The notes beneath the pieces were generated by a model. The model saw only the letters and a list, made by a program, of their open reading frames with translations, was not told the origin of the DNA and ran no database searches. A program made the translations under genes and the position numbers. Shown here in pieces: positions 18,693 to 26,805 of a stretch of 64,000 nt of DNA. This stretch comes from PGYT01 sp963675055 (GTDB lineage Bacteria > Bacteroidota > Ignavibacteria > Ignavibacteriales > Melioribacteraceae). The stretch's first letter is position 1. Every line of letters begins with the position of its first letter. Location: the NCBI GenBank assembly GCA_963675055.2, contig CAXXJE010000001.1, positions 1 to 64,000 on the forward strand, given 5' to 3'.

Positions 18693-18947
18693 TTATTTGG
18701 ATTTAAGTCCGTATTTCTTGTTAAACCTTTCAACGCGACCTGTCGAATCGAGCATTACCTGTTTCCCGGTAAAGAAAGGATGAGATTTGTCGGAAATTTC
18801 CAATTTCACCAACGGGTACGTATTTCCATCTTCCCATTCAATAGTTTCACTTGTCTGTACAGTCGATTTGGTTAAAAACGCATGATTAACCGACATATCT
18901 TTGAACACAACTGGTCGATAATTTGAAGGATGTATTCCTTTTTTCAT
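18693..18947 (-). CDS. rpmE2: 50S ribosomal protein L31 type B
   Basis: An 84-residue ribosomal protein beginning 'MKKGIHPSNYRPVVFKDMS' and containing 'SHPFFTGKQVMLDSTGRVE', diagnostic of the L31 family. It lacks the CxxC zinc-ribbon cysteines of type A L31 and has the longer type-B form, usual in Bacteroidetes and relatives. It forms its own transcription unit, with a good promoter 35 bases upstream and a strong terminator downstream. Type-B L31 in other bacteria can replace the zinc form under zinc limitation; no Zur site was recognised here. Confidence 0.97.
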   Translation of the reverse strand: MKKGIHPSNYRPVVFKDMSVNHAFLTKSTVQTSETIEWEDGNTYPLVKLEISDKSHPFFTGKQVMLDSTGRVERFNKKYGLKSK

Positions 18948-18981
18948 GATCTTTTCCCGATTATTAAAATTTCAGCTAGGA

Positions 18982-19010
18982 AATATACTGATTGCGACAC
19001 AAACTTTCAA
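18982..19010 (-). promoter_or_regulatory. Sigma-70-type promoter for rpmE2
   Basis: On the minus strand TTGAAA (19005-19010) and TATATT (18982-18987) are separated by exactly 17 bases, placing the start of transcription about 30 bases before the rpmE2 ATG. Position and spacing fit a housekeeping promoter. Confidence 0.6.
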
Positions 19011-19039
19011 CATTTTTACTCTGAATTTCGAATCAGAAA

Positions 19040-19708
19040 TTAATCTGCCTTCTTAATTCTCAGAGTGTCCCGTTTCACAGATGTATCCTGCACAATTCTG
19101 CTAAATGGTGTTCCGGTATAGAATCCCTCGAACATAACTCTCTCCGAACCAGTACCTGCCAGAACACGGGTATCATTCGCTGATCTTGGATTTCTGTCAT
19201 TTTGCATTTTAGTATCAAGATCAAATGAGTTATCCGGGAAAGGAAAGCTCTTATTTTCCTCAGCAACGACATCATTCTGGTGAACAAATACTCTAAGACT
19301 GCTGGAATTCTTGCCTGCCGTTTCACCGGGAAGTGAAGATTTTTCAGAAAAAGCCGGATTTTCAGAGACAACAAATTCTTTCGAAGTCATGCCTGCATCA
19401 CGCGAATCGGTAAATTCAGTCCTCTTTTCAGGTGCAGAAAAAAACGGATTTTCCGTATCCGACTGCTGATAGTTGACTACAAAGAAAATCAGAATCGCGG
19501 TAGCTGCAACAGCCAAACCCGGTTTTAAAAATCCGAATAGTGTAAACTGGTTTTCCCGGAGTGAACTGGTTTTGAAGTTATTATTAGTTATGCGGGTCAT
19601 GAGATTGTATTCAAAATTGTCCGGAGCTTTTATTCTCGGCAATTCTTTTAAGACCTCAATAACGTCCTTGTATTGTCTTTCTTCCTCATTGTAGAAGTGT
19701 TGGTTCAT
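19040..19708 (-). CDS. Putative anti-sigma factor / single-pass membrane protein
   Basis: A 222-residue protein four bases downstream of the ECF sigma gene. Residues 1-70 are cytoplasmic and charged ('EEERQYKDVIEVLKELPRIK'). A hydrophobic helix follows at about 68-86 ('LAVAATAILIFFVVNY'), then an extracytoplasmic tail of about 135 residues rich in Ser, Asn and Asp that looks disordered, ending in a short conserved-looking stretch ('RIVQDTSVKRDTLRIKK'). The topology and neighbour fit an anti-sigma factor that holds the sigma at the membrane, but the HxxxCxxC zinc anti-sigma motif is absent. The role is therefore inferred from context. Confidence 0.6.
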   Translation of the reverse strand: MNQHFYNEEERQYKDVIEVLKELPRIKAPDNFEYNLMTRITNNNFKTSSLRENQFTLFGFLKPGLAVAATAILIFFVVNYQQSDTENPFFSAPEKRTEFTDSRDAGMTSKEFVVSENPAFSEKSSLPGETAGKNSSSLRVFVHQNDVVAEENKSFPFPDNSFDLDTKMQNDRNPRSANDTRVLAGTGSERVMFEGFYTGTPFSRIVQDTSVKRDTLRIKKAD

Positions 19709-19712
19709 AGGC

Positions 19713-20297
19713 TTATTCTCGGTAAATATTCTTTAATAATTTTTGAAGTTGTGATCTACCTCTGTTTATTCGAGATTTTACAGTTCCTATCGACAAACCG
19801 GTCATTTCTGCAATTTCCTCATAAGAGAATCCCTGAATATCTCTCAGAATTACTACTTCTCTGTAAACCGGTTTCACGCGCAGTAACGCACGCTGGATCA
19901 TTTCTCCTTTAATACTGCTGTCTGCCGAATCATCCGGCGCAAAAAACTTTTTATCCTCTATCTGAACTGTCTTTTCTTCATCATCGTTGTGAATCGAATA
20001 AATAGTACGTCGTTTACGTCTCTTTAATTCATTTTTTGCCAGGTTTCCGGCAATGGTATAGATCCATGTTGAAAACTTTGCGAATGACTTGTATGAATCC
20101 TTTTTCAGGTAGAATTTAATCATCGTATCCTGAACAATATCCGTACAAACATCTCTGTTGCCGACAAACCTGTAAACAAAGTTTATCAGCGGATCCTTAT
20201 ACCGTTTAACTAGAATTTCATAAGCCTCAATCGTATTGTGATCCTGAAATTCTTTAATCAGTTCTTCATCAGACAGAGCAAATAATTTTTGTTTCAA
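19713..20297 (-). CDS. ECF-type RNA polymerase sigma factor (RpoE-like)
   Basis: A 194-residue sigma-70 family protein with region 2 ('DIVQDTMIKFYLKKDSYKSF' and 'FSTWIYTIAGNLAKNELKRR') and region 4 ('GFSYEEIAEMTGLSIGTVKS' helix-turn-helix). It has no regions 1.1 or 3, as in extracytoplasmic-function sigmas. The start appears to be TTG at 20297; no in-frame ATG lies upstream within the intergenic space. It is followed four bases later by the putative anti-sigma gene. The regulon is unknown; envelope stress is the usual trigger for this class. Confidence 0.93.
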   Translation of the reverse strand: MKQKLFALSDEELIKEFQDHNTIEAYEILVKRYKDPLINFVYRFVGNRDVCTDIVQDTMIKFYLKKDSYKSFAKFSTWIYTIAGNLAKNELKRRKRRTIYSIHNDDEEKTVQIEDKKFFAPDDSADSSIKGEMIQRALLRVKPVYREVVILRDIQGFSYEEIAEMTGLSIGTVKSRINRGRSQLQKLLKNIYRE

Positions 20298-20393
20298 TGA
20301 GTTTTTATACTTGTTGGAAAATAGTTTTGTTTCAAAATCTGTAAAGAAAACTAAAAAAAATTATCTTATATAAATTACAATAAAGTCAGCAAA

Positions 20394-21410
20394 CTAGCCC
20401 ATCATTCGAGATATAAGTATAGTAGTCAGTGATTTAGCATCGATATTCGACGATTTTATAGTACTATCAGCCCAAAGCAGCGCCTCAGAAGCTTTTGCCA
20501 GCCGTGTATGAGACTTAAGGAAACGGGCTTTAGCACAATTTTTATAATAATAATAAGAAACCTCGGCCATCTTTGAAGCCTGGAATTCAGGCACTCTCTG
20601 AGCTGATAATTCCATCGACCTCGCAACAGTATTTATATACTTTGAAAGCATTGTCACGATGTAAATCGGATCTTTACCATGTCCGAGTATATTATAGGCA
20701 ATTTCAAGCGCCCTGGGTTTGTATCCCGCGCCGATAGCATCCTGAAGGTCGAATACAGTATATTCCTTAGTGGCGGAAGATAATTCCGTGATGGATTCCG
20801 GAGTTATTTCATCCCCTTTCTTGATATAGTTCGTAAACTTCAAAAGATTCATCTCAAGCAAGGCTTTATTCTCGCCGATCATATCAACGAGCACCATTGC
20901 ATTATCTAGCGTAATACTCATACCCAGACTCTTAGCCTCGCGAACTATCCATTGATTAAGTTCGGCACCTTTAAGTTCCTTTGCGTGAAATATATACTGC
21001 TTTTGATACAAAGACGCGTACGGTTCCTTACTGAGATCGAGCTTTTTACCCGATTGTGTAATTACAAGGATTGTAAAATCCGCCGGATTGTTAACATATT
21101 CAGCTAAAGACTTTCTTTCCCCGATATTTTCAAAATTTTTAGCTATAACAAGTTTTTTGGAGCCCCCGAACGGAAACGCGCTCGCTTCGTCAATTATTTG
21201 AGCAATAGATATGTCTTTAGTGATATCGATAATCTGTTTGTCAAATTCACTCGCGATCATTTTTTCGGCAATTGAAGAAACTTTTTTAACTGCCTGAGAA
21301 ATAGTAAAGGAATCTTCACCGAAGAAGAAGTATATGGGCGCCAGTTTGTCTTCACCAACATAACCTGAAAGATTATAAATCGATTCAGCTTGTAATTCCT
21401 TTTTAGCCAT
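20394..21410 (-). CDS. holA: DNA polymerase III delta subunit HolA
   Basis: About 338 residues, normal for the clamp-loader delta subunit that opens the beta clamp. The N-terminal domain opens 'LAPIYFFFGEDSFTISQAV', the usual 'PIYFLxGEE' mark, and the lineage-typical 'FPFGGSKKLVIAKNFENI' follows. The C-terminal helical collar contains 'YIVTMLSKYINTVARSMEL'. An ATG at 21443 gives 11 extra residues, but the ATG at 21410 overlaps the stop of the upstream small gene (ATGGCTAA) and begins a conserved-looking 'MAKKELQAESIY', so it is preferred. Delta subunits diverge strongly in sequence; the assignment is nonetheless clear. Confidence 0.9.
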   Translation of the reverse strand: MAKKELQAESIYNLSGYVGEDKLAPIYFFFGEDSFTISQAVKKVSSIAEKMIASEFDKQIIDITKDISIAQIIDEASAFPFGGSKKLVIAKNFENIGERKSLAEYVNNPADFTILVITQSGKKLDLSKEPYASLYQKQYIFHAKELKGAELNQWIVREAKSLGMSITLDNAMVLVDMIGENKALLEMNLLKFTNYIKKGDEITPESITELSSATKEYTVFDLQDAIGAGYKPRALEIAYNILGHGKDPIYIVTMLSKYINTVARSMELSAQRVPEFQASKMAEVSYYYYKNCAKARFLKSHTRLAKASEALLWADSTIKSSNIDAKSLTTILISRMMG

Positions 21411-21519
21411 TTCCGCTCTTCTGTTTTTCTTTTTTAATCGCAAGTGAAAGAAAGTATACCAATCCGCCCCAGACTACACCAGGGATAAATATCATCGTTA
21501 TAATCGTAATAATACTCAT
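21403..21519 (-). CDS. MetS-like small subunit of an SNF/NSS transporter
   Basis: A 38-residue gene too short for usual callers. The protein starts 'MSIITIITMIFIPGVVWGGL', continues with 'VYFLSLAIKK' and ends in a short charged tail: one membrane helix with the 'VWGG' centre characteristic of MetS-family small subunits of sodium-dependent neurotransmitter-type transporters. Corynebacterium MetS is required with MetP for methionine and alanine uptake. Its ATG overlaps the stop of the SNF transporter gene (ATGA at 21516-21519) and its stop overlaps the holA start, so it is tightly coupled on both sides. Confidence 0.85.
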   Translation of the reverse strand: MSIITIITMIFIPGVVWGGLVYFLSLAIKKEKQKSGNG

Positions 21520-22982
21520 TCGTTTTTCAGAGTTCCTCTGACAATTCTGTTATTAAAATAGATGAACATAGCAATCACCGCGGCCCATTGTAATAGACAG
21601 GTTCCGGCGTTCTCGGCATGAAACGGATTCCACCATTCCGGATCCCATGAAGCTGACGAAATAAGCCACCAGCCGAGTAAAAGCACTGCCTGAAACGGTA
21701 TAAGGTATTTCACGAACACATTATACCATTTTCCAATTTTTAAATCACTACTTCCACCATTTATCATTTCCCGCCTGAATTTATCAACTCCAAAGCGATT
21801 TATGGCAAAAGCAATAAATGCGCCGCTAAGTATTAATCCGACGCCCCACACCCAGTCTTGGTTTGTAAAGAAATTCATACTCAGGGCAGATGGAATTCCC
21901 ATTACGAAGCCAAGTGCGCCAACGATTATTATTGCTTTTTTCCTGTTCAGCCCAAAATCTATAAAGGTACGTGTCGTAAGTTCAACAAGTGAGATTAAAG
22001 AAGACAAAGCTGCAAACGACAGTGCCAGGAAGAACATTGATGCAAAAATCGTATTAATCGTAAAACTATCTGATAATACCGAAAACAACTGCGGCAGAAA
22101 GATAAATGTAAGCCCCGTATTTGCTGGACCGGATTGTGATATTTGTGTCATAGCGTCCACGCTGCTTAATGCGAAGACCGTAGAAAATATAATAATTCCG
22201 GCAATAAGTGAAACCGAATTATTTCCGAATCCGATAAGTGCAGCGTTTAACGGTACATCATCCTTCTTACGCATATAAATAGCATAGGTAAGAATGAGTC
22301 CCCAACCGGCGCCGGTATCCCACGCGTTTTGTGTTAGCGCATTCAGCCAAACCTTATAATCCAGTACATATTCCAGTTTGGGAGTAAAGAAATATTTAAT
22401 CCCTTCAATTGCATCCGGCAAGGTAATAGCTCTAACAAAAAGAACAAGTAAAATAGCAAGTAATGATGTAACCAGTACTTTATTAACTCTTTCAATTCCC
22501 TTAACAATTCCCCGATATATAACAATTGAGGCAATGGCTATTGCGGCCAAATGAAAAAGGATCGGACTGAATCCGCCGGAAAATGAATTCCAGTACTGCA
22601 AATGATCCGGTTGTGCCAGCAGGTTACCGGAGACAGCCTGGAAGAAATAATTGATACACCATCCGGTAACAACTGAATAGTAGAACATAATTGACGTGGA
22701 TACAAATGCAATGAAAGCACCCATCCACGCATACTTTTTCCCGGCAGTTTTAGCAATAGCTCCGACGGGTCCGAAGCGAGTGGCTTTGCCAATTGCAAAC
22801 TCGGCAATAATAAGAGGAATCGACCAGAAGAAAAGGAAAACCACCCATGGGAAAAGGAATGATCCGCCTCCGTTCTGTGCAACTATCCTTGAGAAACGCC
22901 AAATATTACCTGTTCCAATAGCAATACCCAGCGTTGCAAGGATTAAGCCCCAGCGAGATGTAAAAAATTCCTTTTCCCTCAT
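21516..22982 (-). CDS. Sodium-dependent transporter, SNF/NSS family
   Basis: A 488-residue inner-membrane transporter with about 12 helices. TM1 has the sodium-site motif 'GIAIGTGNIWRFSRIVAQNG' followed by 'GGSFLFPWVVFL', diagnostic of the neurotransmitter:sodium symporter family. TM6-TM8 regions ('WDTGAGWGLILTYAIYM') are also typical. Bacterial members import amino acids such as leucine, tryptophan or methionine. The directly coupled MetS-like gene suggests a MetP-type methionine/alanine importer, which is an inference. The ATG at 22982 is nine bases downstream of the cyclophilin gene stop. Confidence 0.93.
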   Translation of the reverse strand: MREKEFFTSRWGLILATLGIAIGTGNIWRFSRIVAQNGGGSFLFPWVVFLFFWSIPLIIAEFAIGKATRFGPVGAIAKTAGKKYAWMGAFIAFVSTSIMFYYSVVTGWCINYFFQAVSGNLLAQPDHLQYWNSFSGGFSPILFHLAAIAIASIVIYRGIVKGIERVNKVLVTSLLAILLVLFVRAITLPDAIEGIKYFFTPKLEYVLDYKVWLNALTQNAWDTGAGWGLILTYAIYMRKKDDVPLNAALIGFGNNSVSLIAGIIIFSTVFALSSVDAMTQISQSGPANTGLTFIFLPQLFSVLSDSFTINTIFASMFFLALSFAALSSLISLVELTTRTFIDFGLNRKKAIIIVGALGFVMGIPSALSMNFFTNQDWVWGVGLILSGAFIAFAINRFGVDKFRREMINGGSSDLKIGKWYNVFVKYLIPFQAVLLLGWWLISSASWDPEWWNPFHAENAGTCLLQWAAVIAMFIYFNNRIVRGTLKNE

Positions 22983-22990
22983 GTACTAGT

Positions 22991-23611
22991 CTACTTTTCC
23001 CTTTTTTCAATCCTTACAGAATTCATAACAACATCTTCAACTGGTTTATCACCCATGCCGGTTTTAACCTTACCAATGGTCTGAACCACATCCAGTCCGG
23101 AAATTACTTTGCCAAATACAGAATGTTTGCCATTTAACCATGGAGTCGGAACAAGTGTAATAAAGAACTGACTTCCGTTGGTATTCGCGCCTGCATTAGC
23201 CATAGACAAAATACCTGCTTCGTCATGTTTAAGATTCATGTCAAATTCATCTTCGAATTTACCGCCCCAAAAACTTTCACCGCCCATTCCGGTACCGGTC
23301 GGATCGCCGCCCTGAATCATGAAATCGGCTATAACACGATGGAATATAATCCCGTCATAATATTTTTTTGAAGCAAGACCGACAAAATTCTCGACTGTCT
23401 TCGGCACTTCTTTACTAAAAAGTTGGACTTCGAAATTCCCTAATGTTGTCTCAAATTTCGCGACAAGCATTTCATTGTCTTTTACATCCATTAATTCTTT
23501 CACAGACAATTCTCCCATTTTATTTGTTTGAATATCTTCAATTTTTGTTTTTTCACCGCTGCATCCGAACAGCGCAGCTATTAAAATAATCAATAATGAT
23601 TTCTTCAACAT
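22991..23611 (-). CDS. Peptidyl-prolyl cis-trans isomerase, cyclophilin type, lipoprotein
   Basis: About 206 residues. The lipoprotein signal peptide ends in a lipobox ('IAALFGC', Cys17), placing the enzyme at a membrane facing the periplasm. The cyclophilin domain (about 50-205) keeps the core 'FHRVIADFMIQGGDPTGTG', 'AGILSMANAGANTNGSQFFI' and 'WLNGKHSVFGKVISGLD', so the catalytic Arg, Phe, Gln and His positions are present. An ATG 18 bases upstream (23629) is possible, but only the ATG at 23611 has an AGGAG site at proper spacing. It likely speeds proline isomerisation in exported proteins. Confidence 0.93.
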   Translation of the reverse strand: MLKKSLLIILIAALFGCSGEKTKIEDIQTNKMGELSVKELMDVKDNEMLVAKFETTLGNFEVQLFSKEVPKTVENFVGLASKKYYDGIIFHRVIADFMIQGGDPTGTGMGGESFWGGKFEDEFDMNLKHDEAGILSMANAGANTNGSQFFITLVPTPWLNGKHSVFGKVISGLDVVQTIGKVKTGMGDKPVEDVVMNSVRIEKREK

Positions 23612-23621
23612 TGTTTTACTC

Positions 23622-24470
23622 CTATGCACTAATTATACTAAATCCGACAAGTGAAATAATTATTAACCCGATTACTATTCGGTAAAATACAAATATATAC
23701 GTAGAATGCTTTTTAAGGAAATTCAGCAGGAAAGCAATCGTCAGATACCCGCTGACAGCAGAAGTTATGGTAGCTACAATAAGGTTTATCATTCCGTCTG
23801 AATCGATATACGATAGTGACTCATAAAACTGCAGCAGACCGCTCCCGAAAATAGCCGGAACACTTAACAGGAATGAAAACCTTGCCGCCGTCTCCCGTTT
23901 AAATCCAAGAAACAATCCGGCAGTTATAGTAGTTCCTGATCTTGATGAACCGGGTATCAGCGCTAAAGACTGTCCGATTCCAATAAGCAGCGCCGACTTC
24001 CAGGTAATTTTGTCGATTCCTTTATCAAACTTACCGACCTTTTCAGCAACTGCCAGAATGATGCCCAGCACAATTAAACTTCCACTGATCACGTGTAAAT
24101 TTTTCGTGAATGCGCCTTCAATAATATCCTTAAAACCAAGACCGATAATCACAACCGGAATCGACCCGAGTATAATATACCATCCCATTTTCGAATTTGA
24201 AGTCTGTACTGCAAATTTTTTAGGCTTAAGAATATTATCACTTATAAATTCGGTTAAAATTTTCCAGAGATCATTCCAAAAATAAATCAGGATAGCGAGA
24301 AGTGTTCCGAGTTGAATTACTGCGATAAATGCCGTCCATTGTTCCGGCTTAGCCGGATCAATAAGGTTCATCAGTTTGCCGGCCAAAGTTAAATGTCCGG
24401 TACTGCTGATAGGAAGGAATTCAGTCAATCCCTGTATAACACCAAGAAAAACAGCTTCAATAATACTCAA
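23622..24470 (-). CDS. uppP: Undecaprenyl-diphosphatase UppP (BacA)
   Basis: About 282 residues with seven to eight membrane helices. It removes a phosphate from undecaprenyl diphosphate so that the lipid carrier can be reused in peptidoglycan and glycan synthesis. Motifs: 'GVIQGLTEFLPISSTGHLTL' and 'ALIPGSSRSGTTITAGLFLG', both containing catalytic residues of the BacA family. A longer reading from 24500 is possible, but a TTG at 24470 lies right after the upstream stop and seven bases after a strong GGGGGAG ribosome site, so TTG is the probable start. It ends next to the cyclophilin gene. Confidence 0.93.
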   Translation of the reverse strand: MSIIEAVFLGVIQGLTEFLPISSTGHLTLAGKLMNLIDPAKPEQWTAFIAVIQLGTLLAILIYFWNDLWKILTEFISDNILKPKKFAVQTSNSKMGWYIILGSIPVVIIGLGFKDIIEGAFTKNLHVISGSLIVLGIILAVAEKVGKFDKGIDKITWKSALLIGIGQSLALIPGSSRSGTTITAGLFLGFKRETAARFSFLLSVPAIFGSGLLQFYESLSYIDSDGMINLIVATITSAVSGYLTIAFLLNFLKKHSTYIFVFYRIVIGLIIISLVGFSIISA

Positions 24471-24471
24471 A

Positions 24472-25107
24472 TTACTCCCCCAGGAAATATGATAAGCCAA
24501 TATTCACGCTAACAGAGAGTGCTTTGAGGTTGACAGGCTCTCCCGAGCTAGGATTTTTTCCTTGAGAGTTTTCAGGTTCACCAAGAATCTCATACCGCAG
24601 TGTTGATCCGAGATTAGCATAAAAACTATCACTTAGTTTTGTGTGAGCCTGTATTCGACCTAATAGACCGAATCCGCTTGTCGTATAGCTTGGATACTTC
24701 ACTCCAATCTTCTGATCAAGGTTAACAAATCTTGGTCCTGCCCCGCCTCCGAACTTGAACTTGTATCCTTTACCCGCAATTACGTAATAAGCAAGCAGAG
24801 AAGGCTTATGGGTAACATATGTAAAGTCGAAATTACCGATACCGCCGTAAGTGCTGTTAACGGAAAATATTTCACCGACATATTCGACACCGAGCTGGAA
24901 TTTCGGAGACATTGAATAATCGCATTCAAGATACCATTCGAAACCGCTGTTGAAAGTATTGAGTTCATCACTCAGCGGAAGGCTGTTTATATAATCTTCC
25001 ACCGAAGGATTATTTATAAAACTGATTCCCATGCCCCCGGTAAAATCGAATTGCGCGTAAAGATTCAGCGAGACAAAAAACAATAAAACTGTAATGATCT
25101 TTTTCAT
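24472..25107 (-). CDS. Secreted beta-barrel-like protein of unknown function
   Basis: A 211-residue protein with a classical signal peptide ('KKIITVLLFFVSLNLYAQ', cleavage after about 18-20). The mature part alternates hydrophobic and polar residues with many aromatic and glycine residues ('GFEWYLECDYSMSPKFQLGV', 'FKFGGGAGPRFVNLDQ'). It ends in 'SVNIGLSYFLGE', like a small 8-strand outer-membrane barrel. It overlaps the upstream flippase-like gene by four bases and is coupled to uppP downstream. No precise family is recognised. Confidence 0.7.
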   Translation of the reverse strand: MKKIITVLLFFVSLNLYAQFDFTGGMGISFINNPSVEDYINSLPLSDELNTFNSGFEWYLECDYSMSPKFQLGVEYVGEIFSVNSTYGGIGNFDFTYVTHKPSLLAYYVIAGKGYKFKFGGGAGPRFVNLDQKIGVKYPSYTTSGFGLLGRIQAHTKLSDSFYANLGSTLRYEILGEPENSQGKNPSSGEPVNLKALSVSVNIGLSYFLGE

Positions 25108-26177
25108 TTTATTCCTTTACCAGATTTAATAACACTGAAAAAATTCTCCTTTGGAAACCCCTGCCTGTGACGTCTCATGTTCACTGCCGAGATGAGTATG
25201 TATGTTGATGCTATGAACATAATGTAAGTTACCGTATGTGTTACGAGTCCGTATGCTAGTCCCATAGACTCTGTAAATCCGTATAGTGATACCAGTACTG
25301 ATTTTACTATAAAATGATATGAACCGGTACCTCCCGGAGTAGGTATTACTATTCCGAAGGCTGATATGGTCATAACAACCCATGCCATGCCATAGTTTAT
25401 TTCATGAACGGAATCCATGCCAAGCACGTAGAAAGCGATATACGAGTTGAGTCCGTAATTAAGCATGATTAGCACAGAGTAAAATATTGTCAGCAAGTAA
25501 TTTTTCGGACCTTTCAAACTTGCGAATCCTTCAATAAGCATGTGAAGAACATATTCAACTTTTCCTGCCAGTCTGGAAGATAACTTTGAAACAATCCTAA
25601 CCGCTGTCTTTACAAAAGATTCTTTTAACCGGATGAGAAGATAAAGGAGTACTATAATAACCCCCATCGCAATAAATCCGATTACCAGTGTAGATTTAAG
25701 CCACAGGAATTCATCGAGCAGATCACCGGCATAAACACCTATACTGACAAGTACGGATAGTCCGAGAATCAGTATATCAATTACCCGTTCGATAATTATT
25801 GTGCCCAGCATGGAGCTCCTGGATATCTTCTCCCATCTTCCTGCGAAGAAAGCCCGGTAGAACTCACCGAGTCTAGGGACGACACAATTAACACCGTAAC
25901 CGACCATAACCGCGCCGAAGAGATTGAACCATGATGTCTTCGGATGCACGGAATGCAGGATTACTTTCCAGCGCAATGCTCTTATATAATGAGCGAGCAT
26001 AGAGCTTACTATGAAAACAACGAGCCAGAAAATTGATATATTAGTGATGGTATCAAGCGACTCCCTGAAGTCCACATCATAGACTGTAAAATACAGGAAC
26101 GCGATAGTCAATAAGAAAGGAAGCGAATACCCTGCTGTCGAACGAATCTTCTGTACAAGCTTATTATCTAAGATCAA
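25104..26177 (-). CDS. Lysylphosphatidylglycerol synthase/flippase-type membrane protein (UPF0104)
   Basis: A 357-residue inner-membrane protein with about eight helices. Family marks are 'FIVSSMLAHYIRALRWKVIL', 'AVMVGYGVNCVVPRLGEFYR' and 'GIVIPTPGGTGSYHFIVKSV', the last close to the hydrophobic MprF/AglD2-like domain signature. Proteins of this family move lipid-linked sugars or aminoacyl lipids or are glycosyltransferase partners; here only membrane placement is certain. The start is TTG at 26177, 14 bases inside the end of lolA. Next to lolA and uppP it fits an envelope gene group. Confidence 0.83.
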   Translation of the reverse strand: MILDNKLVQKIRSTAGYSLPFLLTIAFLYFTVYDVDFRESLDTITNISIFWLVVFIVSSMLAHYIRALRWKVILHSVHPKTSWFNLFGAVMVGYGVNCVVPRLGEFYRAFFAGRWEKISRSSMLGTIIIERVIDILILGLSVLVSIGVYAGDLLDEFLWLKSTLVIGFIAMGVIIVLLYLLIRLKESFVKTAVRIVSKLSSRLAGKVEYVLHMLIEGFASLKGPKNYLLTIFYSVLIMLNYGLNSYIAFYVLGMDSVHEINYGMAWVVMTISAFGIVIPTPGGTGSYHFIVKSVLVSLYGFTESMGLAYGLVTHTVTYIMFIASTYILISAVNMRRHRQGFPKENFFSVIKSGKGIK

Positions 26178-26805
26178 TAATCTCTATTCCTTCGTCTGGT
26201 GTAAAATTGAAAGTCTCAGGATCAATGTTTTGATCTAATTTATAATTATCCAGTCTAAATGAAATAGTATTATCATTGTAATCTTCAATAGAGACAGACT
26301 CAACGAGAAAACCGGAAGTTACTTTTAAAGTAGCTTTGTTAAAACCCAAATTTTCTTTGGGGATAAAATCCAACGTGTAACCTGTGTCGCTGCTGTCTTC
26401 TAATTTGATATCGCATAAATCGGGAAACTCGAATATTATCTTTTCAAGTGAGAATGAATTCGTTCTGTCATCAGTAGGCGACATAACAACTCTTTTCATT
26501 TTCTTGTTATAATTCCAGACCGTTGTACCATCCGATATTATCTCACCGTTTCCCGTAGAAATTTTAAATTTTCCGTCGGAGGCCTGCAGGTATTTCCCCT
26601 TCAACCTAATAGTACTCTCACCGCTGGCATTCAGAAATTCCTGAATAAAATCAGTTTCGATTGTTTTTATATATTTGAATTTGTCCTGAATATGTTGAAC
26701 AATAATATTCCCGTTCCCGGCATAATTAGTTGATACTAATAAAACGGAAAAAACAATTACTGTTTTACTACAGATTTTTAAGCAGTGATTCAAGTTGATC
26801 TTCAT
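26164..26805 (-). CDS. lolA: Outer-membrane lipoprotein carrier LolA
   Basis: About 213 residues with an N-terminal signal peptide, so periplasmic. LolA takes lipoproteins released by the inner-membrane LolCDE complex and carries them to the outer membrane. Visible: 'QHIQDKFKYIKTIETDFIQE', 'LKGKYLQASDGKFKI' and 'GTTVWNYNKKMKRVVMSP', matching the LolA strand pattern. The ATG at 26805 is chosen over a TTG two codons earlier. The gene starts inside the 3' end of ftsK (overlap of 38 bases) and the next gene starts inside its own end. Many lipoproteins in this window would be its cargo. Confidence 0.9.
   Translation of the reverse strand: MKINLNHCLKICSKTVIVFSVLLVSTNYAGNGNIIVQHIQDKFKYIKTIETDFIQEFLNASGESTIRLKGKYLQASDGKFKISTGNGEIISDGTTVWNYNKKMKRVVMSPTDDRTNSFSLEKIIFEFPDLCDIKLEDSSDTGYTLDFIPKENLGFNKATLKVTSGFLVESVSIEDYNDNTISFRLDNYKLDQNIDPETFNFTPDEGIEIIDLR

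Noticed and set aside
21411..21443. Longer holA start at 21443
   Set aside because: It would lie inside the MetS-like gene and adds only a lysine/arginine-rich stretch; the ATG at 21410 shows stop-start overlap.
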